From positions 1 to 64,000 of the forward strand of contig JALHPF010000024.1 of the NCBI GenBank assembly GCA_022842595.1: DNA of 64,000 nt, read 5' to 3'. How positions within the stretch are numbered: position 1 is the first letter of the stretch; the number at the start of each line of letters is the position of its first letter. The notes under the pieces were generated by a model. The model was not told where the DNA came from and did no database searches. It saw only the letters and a program-made list of their open reading frames with translations. The DNA is from Rubrivivax sp. Lineage in GTDB: Bacteria > Pseudomonadota > Gammaproteobacteria > Burkholderiales > Burkholderiaceae_C. Shown piece by piece: positions 26,850 through 34,797 of this stretch. Position numbers and translations under genes: made by a program.

Positions 26850-27533
26850 ATGAGCAAGCAAGCGACAGCCGGCTGGTTCGGGAAAGTTTCGATGCTGGGC
26901 GACTTCGCCTCGCGCCGCCTCGAGCCCGAATGGGTCGAAGCCTGCGACCGCTGGCTGTCGGGCGGTATGGACAGCAGCCGCCGCCAGCTGGGTGAGGCCT
27001 GGATGCCGGCCTACCTGTCGGCGCCGCTGTGGCGTTTCGCCTGGGCGCCGGGCGTGGTCGACCGGCAGTGGTGGTTCGGTGTGCTCATGCCCAGCAGCGA
27101 CAACGTCGGCCGCTACTTTCCGCTGGTGGTCGCCCAGCCGCGCCCGGTGCCGCCAGTGGACCGCTTCGCACTCGACCACCTGGAACTCTGGTGGCGCCAC
27201 GTTGCCCATGCCGCCTTGTGCACCCTGGCCGAAGACGCCCGGGTTGAAAGCTTCGAGGACGAACTGCTGCAGGCACCGCCCTGGCCGGTGGCCATGCATG
27301 CGCCACAAGTGCGCGTGGCGCCGGCACCGGGGCGCGAACGTGTCAGCGTCGACCGTGCGGCCACGCTCGACGCTTTCCTGCATGGCCTGGCGGCGACGTC
27401 GCTGCTGCAGCGGCTGGAAGGCTGCAGCCTGTGGTCGCCGCACGCCGGGCCGGAAGTACCGCTGGCCTGCACGCTGCTGGAGGGCCTGCCCACGCCCGAT
27501 GCCTTTGCCGACCTGCTGACCGGCCAGTGGTAA
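26850..27533 (+). CDS. tagF: T6SS-associated protein TagF
   Basis: A 227-residue TagF-domain protein. The conserved start ATAGWFGKVSMLGDFASRRL, the motif FAWAPGVVDRQWWFGVLMPS and SSDNVGRYFPLVV are typical. TagF is a post-translational repressor of T6SS firing in Pseudomonas and Agrobacterium, and is sometimes fused to the phosphatase PppA. Here it is a separate gene on the opposite strand, ending 13 bp from pppA, so the two are convergent neighbours. Confidence 0.9.
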   Translation: MSKQATAGWFGKVSMLGDFASRRLEPEWVEACDRWLSGGMDSSRRQLGEAWMPAYLSAPLWRFAWAPGVVDRQWWFGVLMPSSDNVGRYFPLVVAQPRPVPPVDRFALDHLELWWRHVAHAALCTLAEDARVESFEDELLQAPPWPVAMHAPQVRVAPAPGRERVSVDRAATLDAFLHGLAATSLLQRLEGCSLWSPHAGPEVPLACTLLEGLPTPDAFADLLTGQW

Positions 27534-27546
27534 GCCGCCCCCGCTG

Positions 27547-28350
27547 CTAGCGCAGGAAGACCTGGCGCGGCATGGTGTCGTCGCTGCCGGCCTGGGTGAC
27601 TTCACCGGGGTCGCCGGCCCACACCGCGACGGCGCTGAAGTTGTCCTGCCGCGGCATCTTGCGGGCCTCGATCAGCAGGCGCATGCCGCTCAGCCAGTCT
27701 TCGGGGCTCAGCGCCCGGGCCAGGGTGCTGCACAGCGCCTGGTCGTCCAGTCCTTCCCACCAGCCGTCGGTGCACAGCAGGAAGGCGTCGCCTTCCTGCA
27801 CCTCGACCGGGCGCACCACGGTGTGAGGCTCGACCTCGCCGTCGATGCCCAGGGCGGAGACGAGCTGGTTCTTCTGCGGGTGGTGCGCCGCCTGTTCGAT
27901 GCTGATCAGGCCCAGGCGCACCATGCGCTGCACGACGCTGTCGTCGGAAGTGACGAGGTCGGTGCGCTGCTGGCGGATGCGGTACAGGCGCGAGTCGCCG
28001 ACATGCGTCCACAGCGCGTGTTCGCCGGCGGCGTCGATCCACAGCGTGACCACGGTGCTGTGCATGCGCAGTTCGGCAGCGCTGGCGTCCTGGTGGGCGA
28101 GCAGCACGCGGTGGGCCTGGCGCACCATGGCCGTCAGGCTGGCCGGGCAGAACTCGAGCCCGCCGTCGCGTAGCAGCCGTTCCATGCAGTCGGCGCTGCG
28201 GTGCGCCGCTTCGGCGCCACGGCGGTGGCCGCCGGCGCCGTCGGCCACCACCGCAAAGTGGCCCTGCGGCGTCGAGCCATGGCGCACGACGTCTTCGTTG
28301 TGGCTGCGGGCGCCGGTCAGGCTGCAGGCAGCGATGCGGATGCTGCTCAT
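27547..28350 (-). CDS. pppA: PP2C-type Ser/Thr phosphatase PppA
   Basis: A 267-residue PPM/PP2C phosphatase. Metal-binding motifs are in place: RSHNEDVV near residue 16, VADGAGGHRRG near 36 (DGAGGH rather than DGMGGH), LLCTDGWWEG near 190 and DNFSAVAV near 240. It should remove phosphate from threonines added by the T6SS kinase, resetting the FHA switch. The ATG overlaps the tagH stop (ATGA), so the phosphatase and its FHA protein are coupled. Confidence 0.93.
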   Translation of the reverse strand: MSSIRIAACSLTGARSHNEDVVRHGSTPQGHFAVVADGAGGHRRGAEAAHRSADCMERLLRDGGLEFCPASLTAMVRQAHRVLLAHQDASAAELRMHSTVVTLWIDAAGEHALWTHVGDSRLYRIRQQRTDLVTSDDSVVQRMVRLGLISIEQAAHHPQKNQLVSALGIDGEVEPHTVVRPVEVQEGDAFLLCTDGWWEGLDDQALCSTLARALSPEDWLSGMRLLIEARKMPRQDNFSAVAVWAGDPGEVTQAGSDDTMPRQVFLR

Positions 28351-30143
28351 CGGCGCTGCTTCTCCAGCCGCAGGCGTTCGATCTGCTGTTCATAGGCCGC
28401 CAGGAACGCCTTGCCGAAAAGGGTATGGAAGTCTTCCTGGGCTTCTTCGCGGATGGCGCCGTGGTGCTGCAGGTACAGGTCCCACAGGCGGGCGCGGCGG
28501 TTCATCGGCAGCAGGCTGTCGAGCATCGAGCCCCCCGAGAGCTTGGCTTCCAGCGCCGCCGGGTCGAAGCGGCCGAGCATGCCTTCGATGGCCGCACGCA
28601 TGCCGGCGACGGTGCCGATGGAATGGCCCACGAGATCGTGCATGGCTTCTTCGAGTGCCGCCGGGCCATCGAGGAAGCCGCGGGCCGGGGGCTGCAGCAG
28701 CTGTTCGATGCCAGCAGCCGCGTCGGGCGAGAACTTCAACGGGTTGTTGTTGCGCTGCTGGATCATGGTGACGTCGGCGCGCAGTTCCTGCTTGGTGCTG
28801 GCGCGCACGGCCATCAGTTTCAGGGTGCCCTCGACGGCGGTGCGCAGCATCATGCCGATGGCCTGCATGCGTTCCGGGCCGGCGCCGGGTGGCAATGGCA
28901 CGTCGACGCCGGCACCGGCGCAGAAAGCGGCCCAGAGGGCCTCGGTGTCCTGTTCGCTGCCGCCGGTCGCCGCCACCGGTGGCACGGGCTGCGGGGCCTG
29001 CGCAGGTGCAGCGAACGAGGACGAAGGGGCCAGCGGTCGCGGCCTGGGCATGGGGGGAGGCACCCGCACGGGCGCAGGCAAGGACACAGGCAGGGTCTCG
29101 TCCGGCGGTGCCGCGGTGGGCAGCTGAATCCGAGGCGGCGCATAGGCGGCATGCAATGCCGGCACATGGTCGGGCTGCGCAGATGCAGCCGGCGACGGCG
29201 GCGGTGGCGGCGCGCCGAACAGCATCAAGGGGTCGGTCGAAATGGCCGGCCCACCGGGCGCCGCGGGCGGGCCGCCCAGGTCTGACAGGAAGTGGGCCAG
29301 CGGGTCGTCTTGGCGGCTGTCGGCCAGGCCGAAAGCCTGGTCGATGCCGGCGGCGGGCACCGCGGGCATCAGGTCGGCGAAGGGGTCGACTGGTGCCGGG
29401 GCCGGCGGCTGGGGACGGGGCGCCGAAGGCGCGGCGAAGGGGTCGAAATCGTCGGGCAAGCGCTGCGCAGGTGCACCAGCAGGTCGGCTCGGCGGCAAGG
29501 CGGCAGAACGCTCGTCGATGCCAGCGGGTGCGGGCTGGAAGACCGGCGGTGGCGCCGGTTGTGGCCACGGGCGTGCGGGCGCTGGCGGCGCGGGGCTGAA
29601 CAGGTCGGCAAAGGGGTCGGCCGACGGGCTGGCGCCGGCAGCCGGGCCCAGCAGGTCGGCAAACGGGTTGTTGCCCGACAGGCCTGCGATGGCCTGCGCC
29701 GGCAGGGGGGGTGGTGGTACCAGCGGCACCGGCCGGGCGGGTGGAGCCGGGGTGAAGGCCGGGACGGACAGCGGTGCACGCGCGGGCTGGCCGGGTCGCG
29801 TGCCTTCAGGGGCGGCCAGTTCCTGCGGCGGGAAATCGGCATGCAGCACATAGCCGCCAATGCGGATCTGGTCACCATGCCGAATCACCGACGACTGGCC
29901 CCCTTCCAAAGCACGCGGGCCGATCAGGATGGCGTTGGCCGAGCCGACGTTGCGGATGAGGAAGCTGCCGCCGCTGGCCACCACTTCAGCCTGCAGCCGC
30001 GAGATGAAGCGTTCAGGATCGGGCAGCGCCAGCGTGTTGTGGTCGGCGCGACCGATGGTGCCGCCGTGGTCGTCGAAACGCGCCGAAAGCGCTGGCGTCA
30101 GCTGTCTGTCGTTCAGGGAGACGGCTGTCAATGTCAGGATCAT
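28347..30143 (-). CDS. tagH: T6SS-associated FHA protein TagH
   Basis: A 598-residue FHA protein (ImpI/VasC type). The FHA domain covers ~25-105, with GGTIGRADHNTLALPDPERF and GDQIRIGGYVLHAD; the usual SRxHA motif reads SRLQA. A long Pro/Ala-rich linker (~120-400) repeats short blocks such as DPFADL. The C-terminal ImpI domain (~400-590) includes FCAGAGVDVPLPPGA and a basic end. In the threonine phosphorylation pathway, the FHA protein is phosphorylated by PpkA and triggers assembly. It forms an operon with pppA. Confidence 0.92.
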   Translation of the reverse strand: MILTLTAVSLNDRQLTPALSARFDDHGGTIGRADHNTLALPDPERFISRLQAEVVASGGSFLIRNVGSANAILIGPRALEGGQSSVIRHGDQIRIGGYVLHADFPPQELAAPEGTRPGQPARAPLSVPAFTPAPPARPVPLVPPPPLPAQAIAGLSGNNPFADLLGPAAGASPSADPFADLFSPAPPAPARPWPQPAPPPVFQPAPAGIDERSAALPPSRPAGAPAQRLPDDFDPFAAPSAPRPQPPAPAPVDPFADLMPAVPAAGIDQAFGLADSRQDDPLAHFLSDLGGPPAAPGGPAISTDPLMLFGAPPPPPSPAASAQPDHVPALHAAYAPPRIQLPTAAPPDETLPVSLPAPVRVPPPMPRPRPLAPSSSFAAPAQAPQPVPPVAATGGSEQDTEALWAAFCAGAGVDVPLPPGAGPERMQAIGMMLRTAVEGTLKLMAVRASTKQELRADVTMIQQRNNNPLKFSPDAAAGIEQLLQPPARGFLDGPAALEEAMHDLVGHSIGTVAGMRAAIEGMLGRFDPAALEAKLSGGSMLDSLLPMNRRARLWDLYLQHHGAIREEAQEDFHTLFGKAFLAAYEQQIERLRLEKQRR

Positions 30144-30281
30144 GGGGCGGGATGTGTCACACGCAGTTCACACGCAGGCCAGGGCCGCGCAGTGGGAGGA
30201 AGGCTGGCCGCATCTTGATGGCAGGGGCGGCGCTCGGCAAGGCGTTGCAGGTCAGGCGCGCGGCATGCGGGCCGGTTTGCT

Positions 30282-30443
30282 TCATGCGCCGGTCCTGAGC
30301 CAGACCGAGACCGCGGCGAAGATGAAGGCCATCAGTGCCCAGGTGGCGGCTGCGCCCTGCCAGCGGCGCGTGCGCAGCCAGCGCCAGCCGGCGGCAACGG
30401 CGAAGCCGAGGGCCAGCCAGGGGAACAGCCAGACTGGGTCCAT
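30282..30443 (-). CDS. Small membrane protein (53 residues)
   Basis: An open frame of 53 residues with two hydrophobic segments (WLFPWLALGFAVAAGW and TWALMAFIFAAVSVWL) separated by a basic loop RWLRTRRWQG, which fits a two-helix hairpin. The ATG at 30443 is 2 bp after the stop of the TIGR02270-type gene, so it is probably co-translated with it. I do not recognise a family. About 140 bp separate it from tagH, with no further gene seen. It may be a coupling or assembly factor of the T6SS; this is a guess from position only. Confidence 0.5.
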   Translation of the reverse strand: MDPVWLFPWLALGFAVAAGWRWLRTRRWQGAAATWALMAFIFAAVSVWLRTGA

Positions 30444-30445
30444 GC

Positions 30446-31777
30446 TCAGGCCGGCCACGCGGCCAGGGCGCGCTGCTGTCGTGGCACCGGGGCTGCCACC
30501 TGAAACATGGGCCGGCCAGGCTGCAGCAAGCTGGCCAGGCAGGCAGCATGAGCACGCTGACGCTGGGTGCCTTCGGCGAGCACCTGGCGGGCGGTCTGGC
30601 AGTTGATCGGCTTGCCGAGGAAGAGGCGGCCGCTGGAGCTGGCCGCAACGGCCTCGAGCGCCGGCTGCGCCTGCAGCCACCAGGCCTGGACGCGGGCCGG
30701 GTCGGGCCAGGGCAGGCTGTCGTCGTCGCCGAGTGCGCCGTCGTCGTCGGCATCGTCGGCCTGTTGGAAGCCGGCGGGTGGGTCCAGCGTTTCCAGGTCC
30801 AGCAAGGCCAGGTCGGCGCCGGTGATCCATTGGAAGGACTCGCCAGCCAGGCGCGCCAGTGCGGGCTCCGCCATGCGTTCGATCAGCCACGGCACGAAGC
30901 GCAGTTCGCCCAGCATGGCCAGCGCGCGCACGCGGCGGCGCTGTACGGCCATGTCTGCGCCTGGCACCTGCGCGGCTTGCGAGATGCGCTTGGCCAGCCC
31001 GCGGGCCTGCGCGGGAGAACTGGCGGCCAGCGCCAGCGCCAGTGCGCGCTGCGACCAGGCGCCGTGGCCCTCGGCGGCCTGGGCCAGGGCGGCCAATGCC
31101 CGCTGCCGGTCACCCAGCAGGCAGGCTGACCAGGATTTCCAGAACGCCACTTCACCCGCTTCACCTGCTTCGGCGTCGTCAGCCTTCAGCAGGGCGGGGA
31201 GCAGGTCGACACGGCCCAGTTCGCCGGCCGCACGGGCGGCGGCTGCCTGCAGACCTGGCAACGGGCTGGTCAGGGCTGTGGCCAACACGGGGCCTGGGTC
31301 GACCTGGTGCAGCCGGCAGGCGTCGATGCCGAGTTCGAGCGCAGGCCCTGCGGGAGACGACAGCAGCCCGCGGACAACGCCCTTCAGCACCGATGCCGGA
31401 ACCCAGCCATAGGCCGACACGAGGCCGCGGCGGGCCTCGGGCAGCTGCGCGCTGATGGCCAGCAGCCGGTCGAGCAGCGCCAGGTCGTGGGCTTCCAATG
31501 CCAGCACCGCCAGCGCGAAGACCTCACCCGCGCCGGGCCTTTCCAGCGCCGCCAGGCACAGGGCCTGGCCCGCCGGACCGGCCACCGCCAGGCCGTCCAG
31601 GTGGGCGGCCAGGCGCTCGTCGAGCCGGCCCAGGCGCAGCAGGCCGACATGCGATGCCCGCACCAGCACCGACCGCACATGGCGCAGCAGCGCCGCCTCT
31701 TCAGCATGTTGCTGGACCACAACGGCGACGACCGGGCGCGCGGGCAGTGAAGAAGCGGTGGCTGCAGGCGTGGGCAT
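30446..31777 (-). CDS. T6SS-linked TIGR02270-type protein (copy 1)
   Basis: A 443-residue soluble protein without signal peptide, made of Ala/Leu-rich helices in a HEAT-like pattern. It resembles the TIGR02270 family, whose genes accompany T6SS loci and have no known enzymatic role. Marks are QQHAEEAALLRHVRSVLVRA near the start, LARLAGESFQWITGADLALL and a C-terminal RRLFLGKPINCQ-like motif (SGRLFLGKPINCQTARQVL). A second member lies at 50629-51903, next to vgrG2. Together they suggest a scaffold or adaptor. The gene diverges from the LysM lipoprotein gene. Confidence 0.75.
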   Translation of the reverse strand: MPTPAATASSLPARPVVAVVVQQHAEEAALLRHVRSVLVRASHVGLLRLGRLDERLAAHLDGLAVAGPAGQALCLAALERPGAGEVFALAVLALEAHDLALLDRLLAISAQLPEARRGLVSAYGWVPASVLKGVVRGLLSSPAGPALELGIDACRLHQVDPGPVLATALTSPLPGLQAAAARAAGELGRVDLLPALLKADDAEAGEAGEVAFWKSWSACLLGDRQRALAALAQAAEGHGAWSQRALALALAASSPAQARGLAKRISQAAQVPGADMAVQRRRVRALAMLGELRFVPWLIERMAEPALARLAGESFQWITGADLALLDLETLDPPAGFQQADDADDDGALGDDDSLPWPDPARVQAWWLQAQPALEAVAASSSGRLFLGKPINCQTARQVLAEGTQRQRAHAACLASLLQPGRPMFQVAAPVPRQQRALAAWPA

Positions 31778-31910
31778 GGGCTATGGTGGCCGCTGGGCGG
31801 ATGATGGTCCAGAGCAGTTGCCCCGATTCATCCTCCGAAGTCAGGGTCCCGGCAGACCGGGGCATCGGCGGCGGCAGATCGCAAGGCGCACAATACCCGC
31901 CGTGGACAAG

Positions 31911-32792
31911 ATGATCAGCGTTTCCGTGGTGTCGATTCAGCGAATTTCCCCTCTTTTGGCTGCGCTGTTCCTGGGCGCCTGTGCCGCCCCGCCGAACAAG
32001 CCTGGGCAAACGCAGCCCGCCAGTTCGACCCCTGCAGCGGAGCCTGTTGCACCGGCAGCCGCGCCTCAGGCCGCGCCTCCACCCCCATCCGTGCCCGAAG
32101 GCCCGCCTCTGGACAGCCCGCAGGCCATCCAGCGGGCCCTGTCAACGGCCGTCGAGCATCTGGAATTCGGCCGCGAGGACGCGGCTGTCGACGAGCTTCA
32201 GCGCGTGTTGCAGGCTGATCCCAACCAGCGCCTTGCGCTGAGTCTGATGCGCCAGATCAAGGAAGACCCGCAAGCCTTGCTGGGCCGCGAGTCGTTCACT
32301 TACCAGGTGAAGGCGGGTGAGTCGCTGTCGGCCATTGCCGGGCGTTTCATGCGCGACGTGTTCATGTTCTACGGCCTGGCCCGCTACAACGACATCAAGG
32401 TGCCACGCCAGCTGGCGGGCGGGCAGACGATCCGCGTGCCGGGCCGGGCGCCGCCACCGAGCCAGCAATCGGCGCCAATGCCGCCGCCGCCTGCAGCCAC
32501 ACCTGCGCCTTCGCCTTCGCCCGCCCCGGCGCCGGCCGTTCCGGCCCCGCCGCCGGCTCCGACGCCGCCACCCGCGCCTGCCGCCGAGTCCAAGCAAGCG
32601 CAGGTGACGCGGCTGCAGCGGGAAGCGCGCACGGCGTTCGCCAAGCAGGACCTGGTGGGCGCCATCGCCGCCTGGGACAAGGTGCTCGCCATCGAACCCG
32701 ACAACCGCAATGCCCAGCTCGAACGCCAGCGCGCCGCCGACCTGTGCCGCCGTCTCAACGACCTGACGAAGGGGCCGAAGAAGGCCTGTTGA
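31911..32792 (+). CDS. LysM lipoprotein
   Basis: A 293-residue predicted lipoprotein: signal peptide with lipobox LGAC at about residue 24, TPR-like helices (~70-115), one LysM domain (~128-178: FTYQVKAGESLSAIAGRF; GGQTIRVPG), a Pro/Ala-rich linker and a final TPR-like block. LysM binds peptidoglycan. The ATG at 31911 is used; a GTG three codons upstream (31902) is also possible, and CACAAT at 31889-31894 in front of it could be a -10 box of a nearly leaderless transcript. Its last 38 bp overlap the end of the convergent TPR-lipoprotein gene. With the neighbouring LysM deacetylases it points to cell-wall docking of the T6SS. Confidence 0.8.
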   Translation: MISVSVVSIQRISPLLAALFLGACAAPPNKPGQTQPASSTPAAEPVAPAAAPQAAPPPPSVPEGPPLDSPQAIQRALSTAVEHLEFGREDAAVDELQRVLQADPNQRLALSLMRQIKEDPQALLGRESFTYQVKAGESLSAIAGRFMRDVFMFYGLARYNDIKVPRQLAGGQTIRVPGRAPPPSQQSAPMPPPPAATPAPSPSPAPAPAVPAPPPAPTPPPAPAAESKQAQVTRLQREARTAFAKQDLVGAIAAWDKVLAIEPDNRNAQLERQRAADLCRRLNDLTKGPKKAC

Positions 32793-33684
32793 GCGCCCGC
32801 TGCCTTGCCGCCGGTGCGGTGGATGCGGGGGTTGCGGCGGGTGTTTCGCCCAGCCACTGATTCAGCCGCACACGCGCCTGGGCATTCGCCGGCTGCCAGC
32901 GCAGGCTCTGGCGCACGGCCTCGATAGCCGCCGGGCGGTCGCTGGCGGCCAGCTTGTCGGCCCGTTTCAGGTACAGGTCGGCCAGCAGCTTGCGCGAGGC
33001 GGCGTCACCAGGCCGGCTCGTGGGTGTCGGCAGCAGCAGCGCGATCGCGGCGTCGATGTCGCCCTGGCCGGCCAGCAGGCTGGCATGTTCCAGGTCCAGC
33101 CGGCGTGCCGACGTGCGCGCCTGTGCGTCGGACCGCGTGGGGTCGGGCGGCGCCAGGGCTCGGGCAAAGCTGCCCACGGCCTGGCGCCGCGCCCGGTCGC
33201 GTTCAATGGTGCGCAGCGCGTTGGCCGCCTCCAGATGGCCAGGCGCCAGCGCCAGGATTTCCAGGAAGAGGCGGCTGGCCAGGTCGATCTGCCCGCGGGC
33301 ACGCGCCGTCCTGGCCAGAGGCAGGCGCTCGGTGACCTGGGCCTGCACGTGGCCCAAGGCCGCCGCGCGGCCTTTTTGCGCGGTTTCGTCCTGCGGGCTG
33401 AGCGCCAGCACGATGTCCCAGGCCCAGGCGGCGTCGACCCAGCGGCCTTCCGTGGCGGCGGCCGCGGCGATAGCCCGCTGTTCGGCCAGATAGGCCATCA
33501 CGGCAGCGGGCGGACCTTCTGGTGCGGTCGGCAGCGGCGCTGCCGCTGGCGGCAAATGCGGCGTTGGGCGCAGGGCGCAGGCCGACAGCAGCACGGCCAG
33601 CGCCAGCGGCAGCAGACCGCGCAGCAGGCATGGGTGGCTTGAGCGGGCTTCGAGCCCGCCCCGTGGCCGCCACTTGCCCCTCAT
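32755..33684 (-). CDS. TPR-type lipoprotein (cassette copy 2)
   Basis: A 309-residue lipoprotein with a signal peptide and lipobox LSAC near residue 35, then Ala-rich helical repeats (RWVDAAWAWDIVLALSPQDE; GQIDLASRLFLEILALAPGH; RPAAIEAVRQSLRWQPANAQ). It is related along its length to the lipoprotein at 15724-16563. Its ATG overlaps the deacetylase stop (ATGA). The 3' end overlaps the convergent LysM gene by 38 bp. Proposed role: periplasm-facing scaffold for the deacetylase and kinase sensor of the same operon; this is inference from the conserved cassette. Confidence 0.75.
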   Translation of the reverse strand: MRGKWRPRGGLEARSSHPCLLRGLLPLALAVLLSACALRPTPHLPPAAAPLPTAPEGPPAAVMAYLAEQRAIAAAAATEGRWVDAAWAWDIVLALSPQDETAQKGRAAALGHVQAQVTERLPLARTARARGQIDLASRLFLEILALAPGHLEAANALRTIERDRARRQAVGSFARALAPPDPTRSDAQARTSARRLDLEHASLLAGQGDIDAAIALLLPTPTSRPGDAASRKLLADLYLKRADKLAASDRPAAIEAVRQSLRWQPANAQARVRLNQWLGETPAATPASTAPAARQRALNRPSSAPSSGR

Positions 33685-34790
33685 GGCCGCCCCAGCGGGC
33701 GCTGCACCTGCAGCCGGGCCTGGAAGTCGGCCAGGGTGTGGTCGCCGTAGATCATCGTGCGGCGCAGCATCAAAGGCGCAGCGAAGAAGGCGTTGCCGCC
33801 GGCCGTGACGGTGAGGCCGAGTTCGTAGTCGGCGCGCTGCATGGCGTCGAGCACGGCTTCGTTGGCGCTGCCAAAGGGGTAGGCGAACTGCCGCACCTGC
33901 ACACCCAGCGGCGCCAGGCGGTTTTCGAGCACCGCGCGAGGGGTTTGCAGTTCCAGGTCGATCTGCTTGCGGTAGGCCTCGTCGCCTTCGCCGGTCTTGC
34001 GTTCGGTGAGGTTGCGGTGGGTCTTCGAATGGGCCTGCAGGTCGACCAGACCTGAGCGCGCCAGTTCTTCGAACTGCGGCCAGCTGAGGGCGTCGCGGGC
34101 GCCGATGAAATCGGAATACGCGAACAGCGTGGCCGGGAAGTTGAACTTCTTCAGCACCGGGAAGGCATGGCGGTGGACCGACTCGTAGCCATCGTCGAAA
34201 GTGATGACGACCGACCTGGCGGGCAGGGCGCGCTCACCCGCCAGGAAGGCCTGCAGGTCGGCCAGGCGCACGACGTGGTAGCCGTTGTCGGCGAGGTAGG
34301 CCATCTGTTCCTCGAAGCGCGCTGGCGAGACCACCATCTTCGAGTTGCCGGCGCCGAAGCGGTGGTAGCACAGCACCGTGACGGTCTGCATGCCGGTGGC
34401 GGTGATGCCCAGCGGGTTGCGTGGCACCAAGGGCACCACCAGCGGCCGCCCGGCCACCGGTTCGCCGCTGAGGCCGTTGCTTTCGGCGATCTGCCAGGCG
34501 TTGCCGGCATCGCCCAGGAAACGGGCGGCCAGGCCCTGCAGCGTGTCGCCGGGCCGGGGCAGCACGACGAGCAGGCGCTCGCCGCTGCCGATGACGTCAC
34601 CGGCGGCGCCGGGCCACGCGGCGTCGGCCACCGGCGCCGGCAACGGCGTCGCCTGCACGGGGGGTGGTGGCGGTTCGACCGGTGGAGGTGCCGTTGCCAG
34701 CAAGCTGCAACCCGCCAGCGCGAAAGCCGCCAGGGCCGACGTCAAGGCATGTGCCAGCGCCTGCTCAAGCGGCCGGGGTTGCAAGCCCAT
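33681..34790 (-). CDS. LysM-NodB polysaccharide deacetylase lipoprotein (copy 2)
   Basis: A 369-residue protein. It begins with a hydrophobic signal and lipobox LAGC near residue 27, followed by a Pro-rich stretch, a LysM-like segment (~72-120: LLVVLPRPGDTLQGLAARFL) and a NodB deacetylase domain (~140-355). The catalytic motifs VVITFDDGYES, HSKTH and FAYPFGS are complete. The ATG at 34790 lies 7 bp after the kinase stop; a longer frame exists but lacks a signal peptide. It probably deacetylates peptidoglycan or another N-acetyl glycan near the T6SS. It is the intact partner of the canonical kinase. Confidence 0.86.
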   Translation of the reverse strand: MGLQPRPLEQALAHALTSALAAFALAGCSLLATAPPPVEPPPPPVQATPLPAPVADAAWPGAAGDVIGSGERLLVVLPRPGDTLQGLAARFLGDAGNAWQIAESNGLSGEPVAGRPLVVPLVPRNPLGITATGMQTVTVLCYHRFGAGNSKMVVSPARFEEQMAYLADNGYHVVRLADLQAFLAGERALPARSVVITFDDGYESVHRHAFPVLKKFNFPATLFAYSDFIGARDALSWPQFEELARSGLVDLQAHSKTHRNLTERKTGEGDEAYRKQIDLELQTPRAVLENRLAPLGVQVRQFAYPFGSANEAVLDAMQRADYELGLTVTAGGNAFFAAPLMLRRTMIYGDHTLADFQARLQVQRPLGRP

Positions 34791-34797
34791 CGCGGCG

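Noticed and set aside
22946..26857. Very long - strand open frame opposite tssM
   Set aside because: It mirrors the codon structure of tssM in GC-rich DNA, has no family motif, and is His/Arg/Gly-rich as expected for antisense frames.
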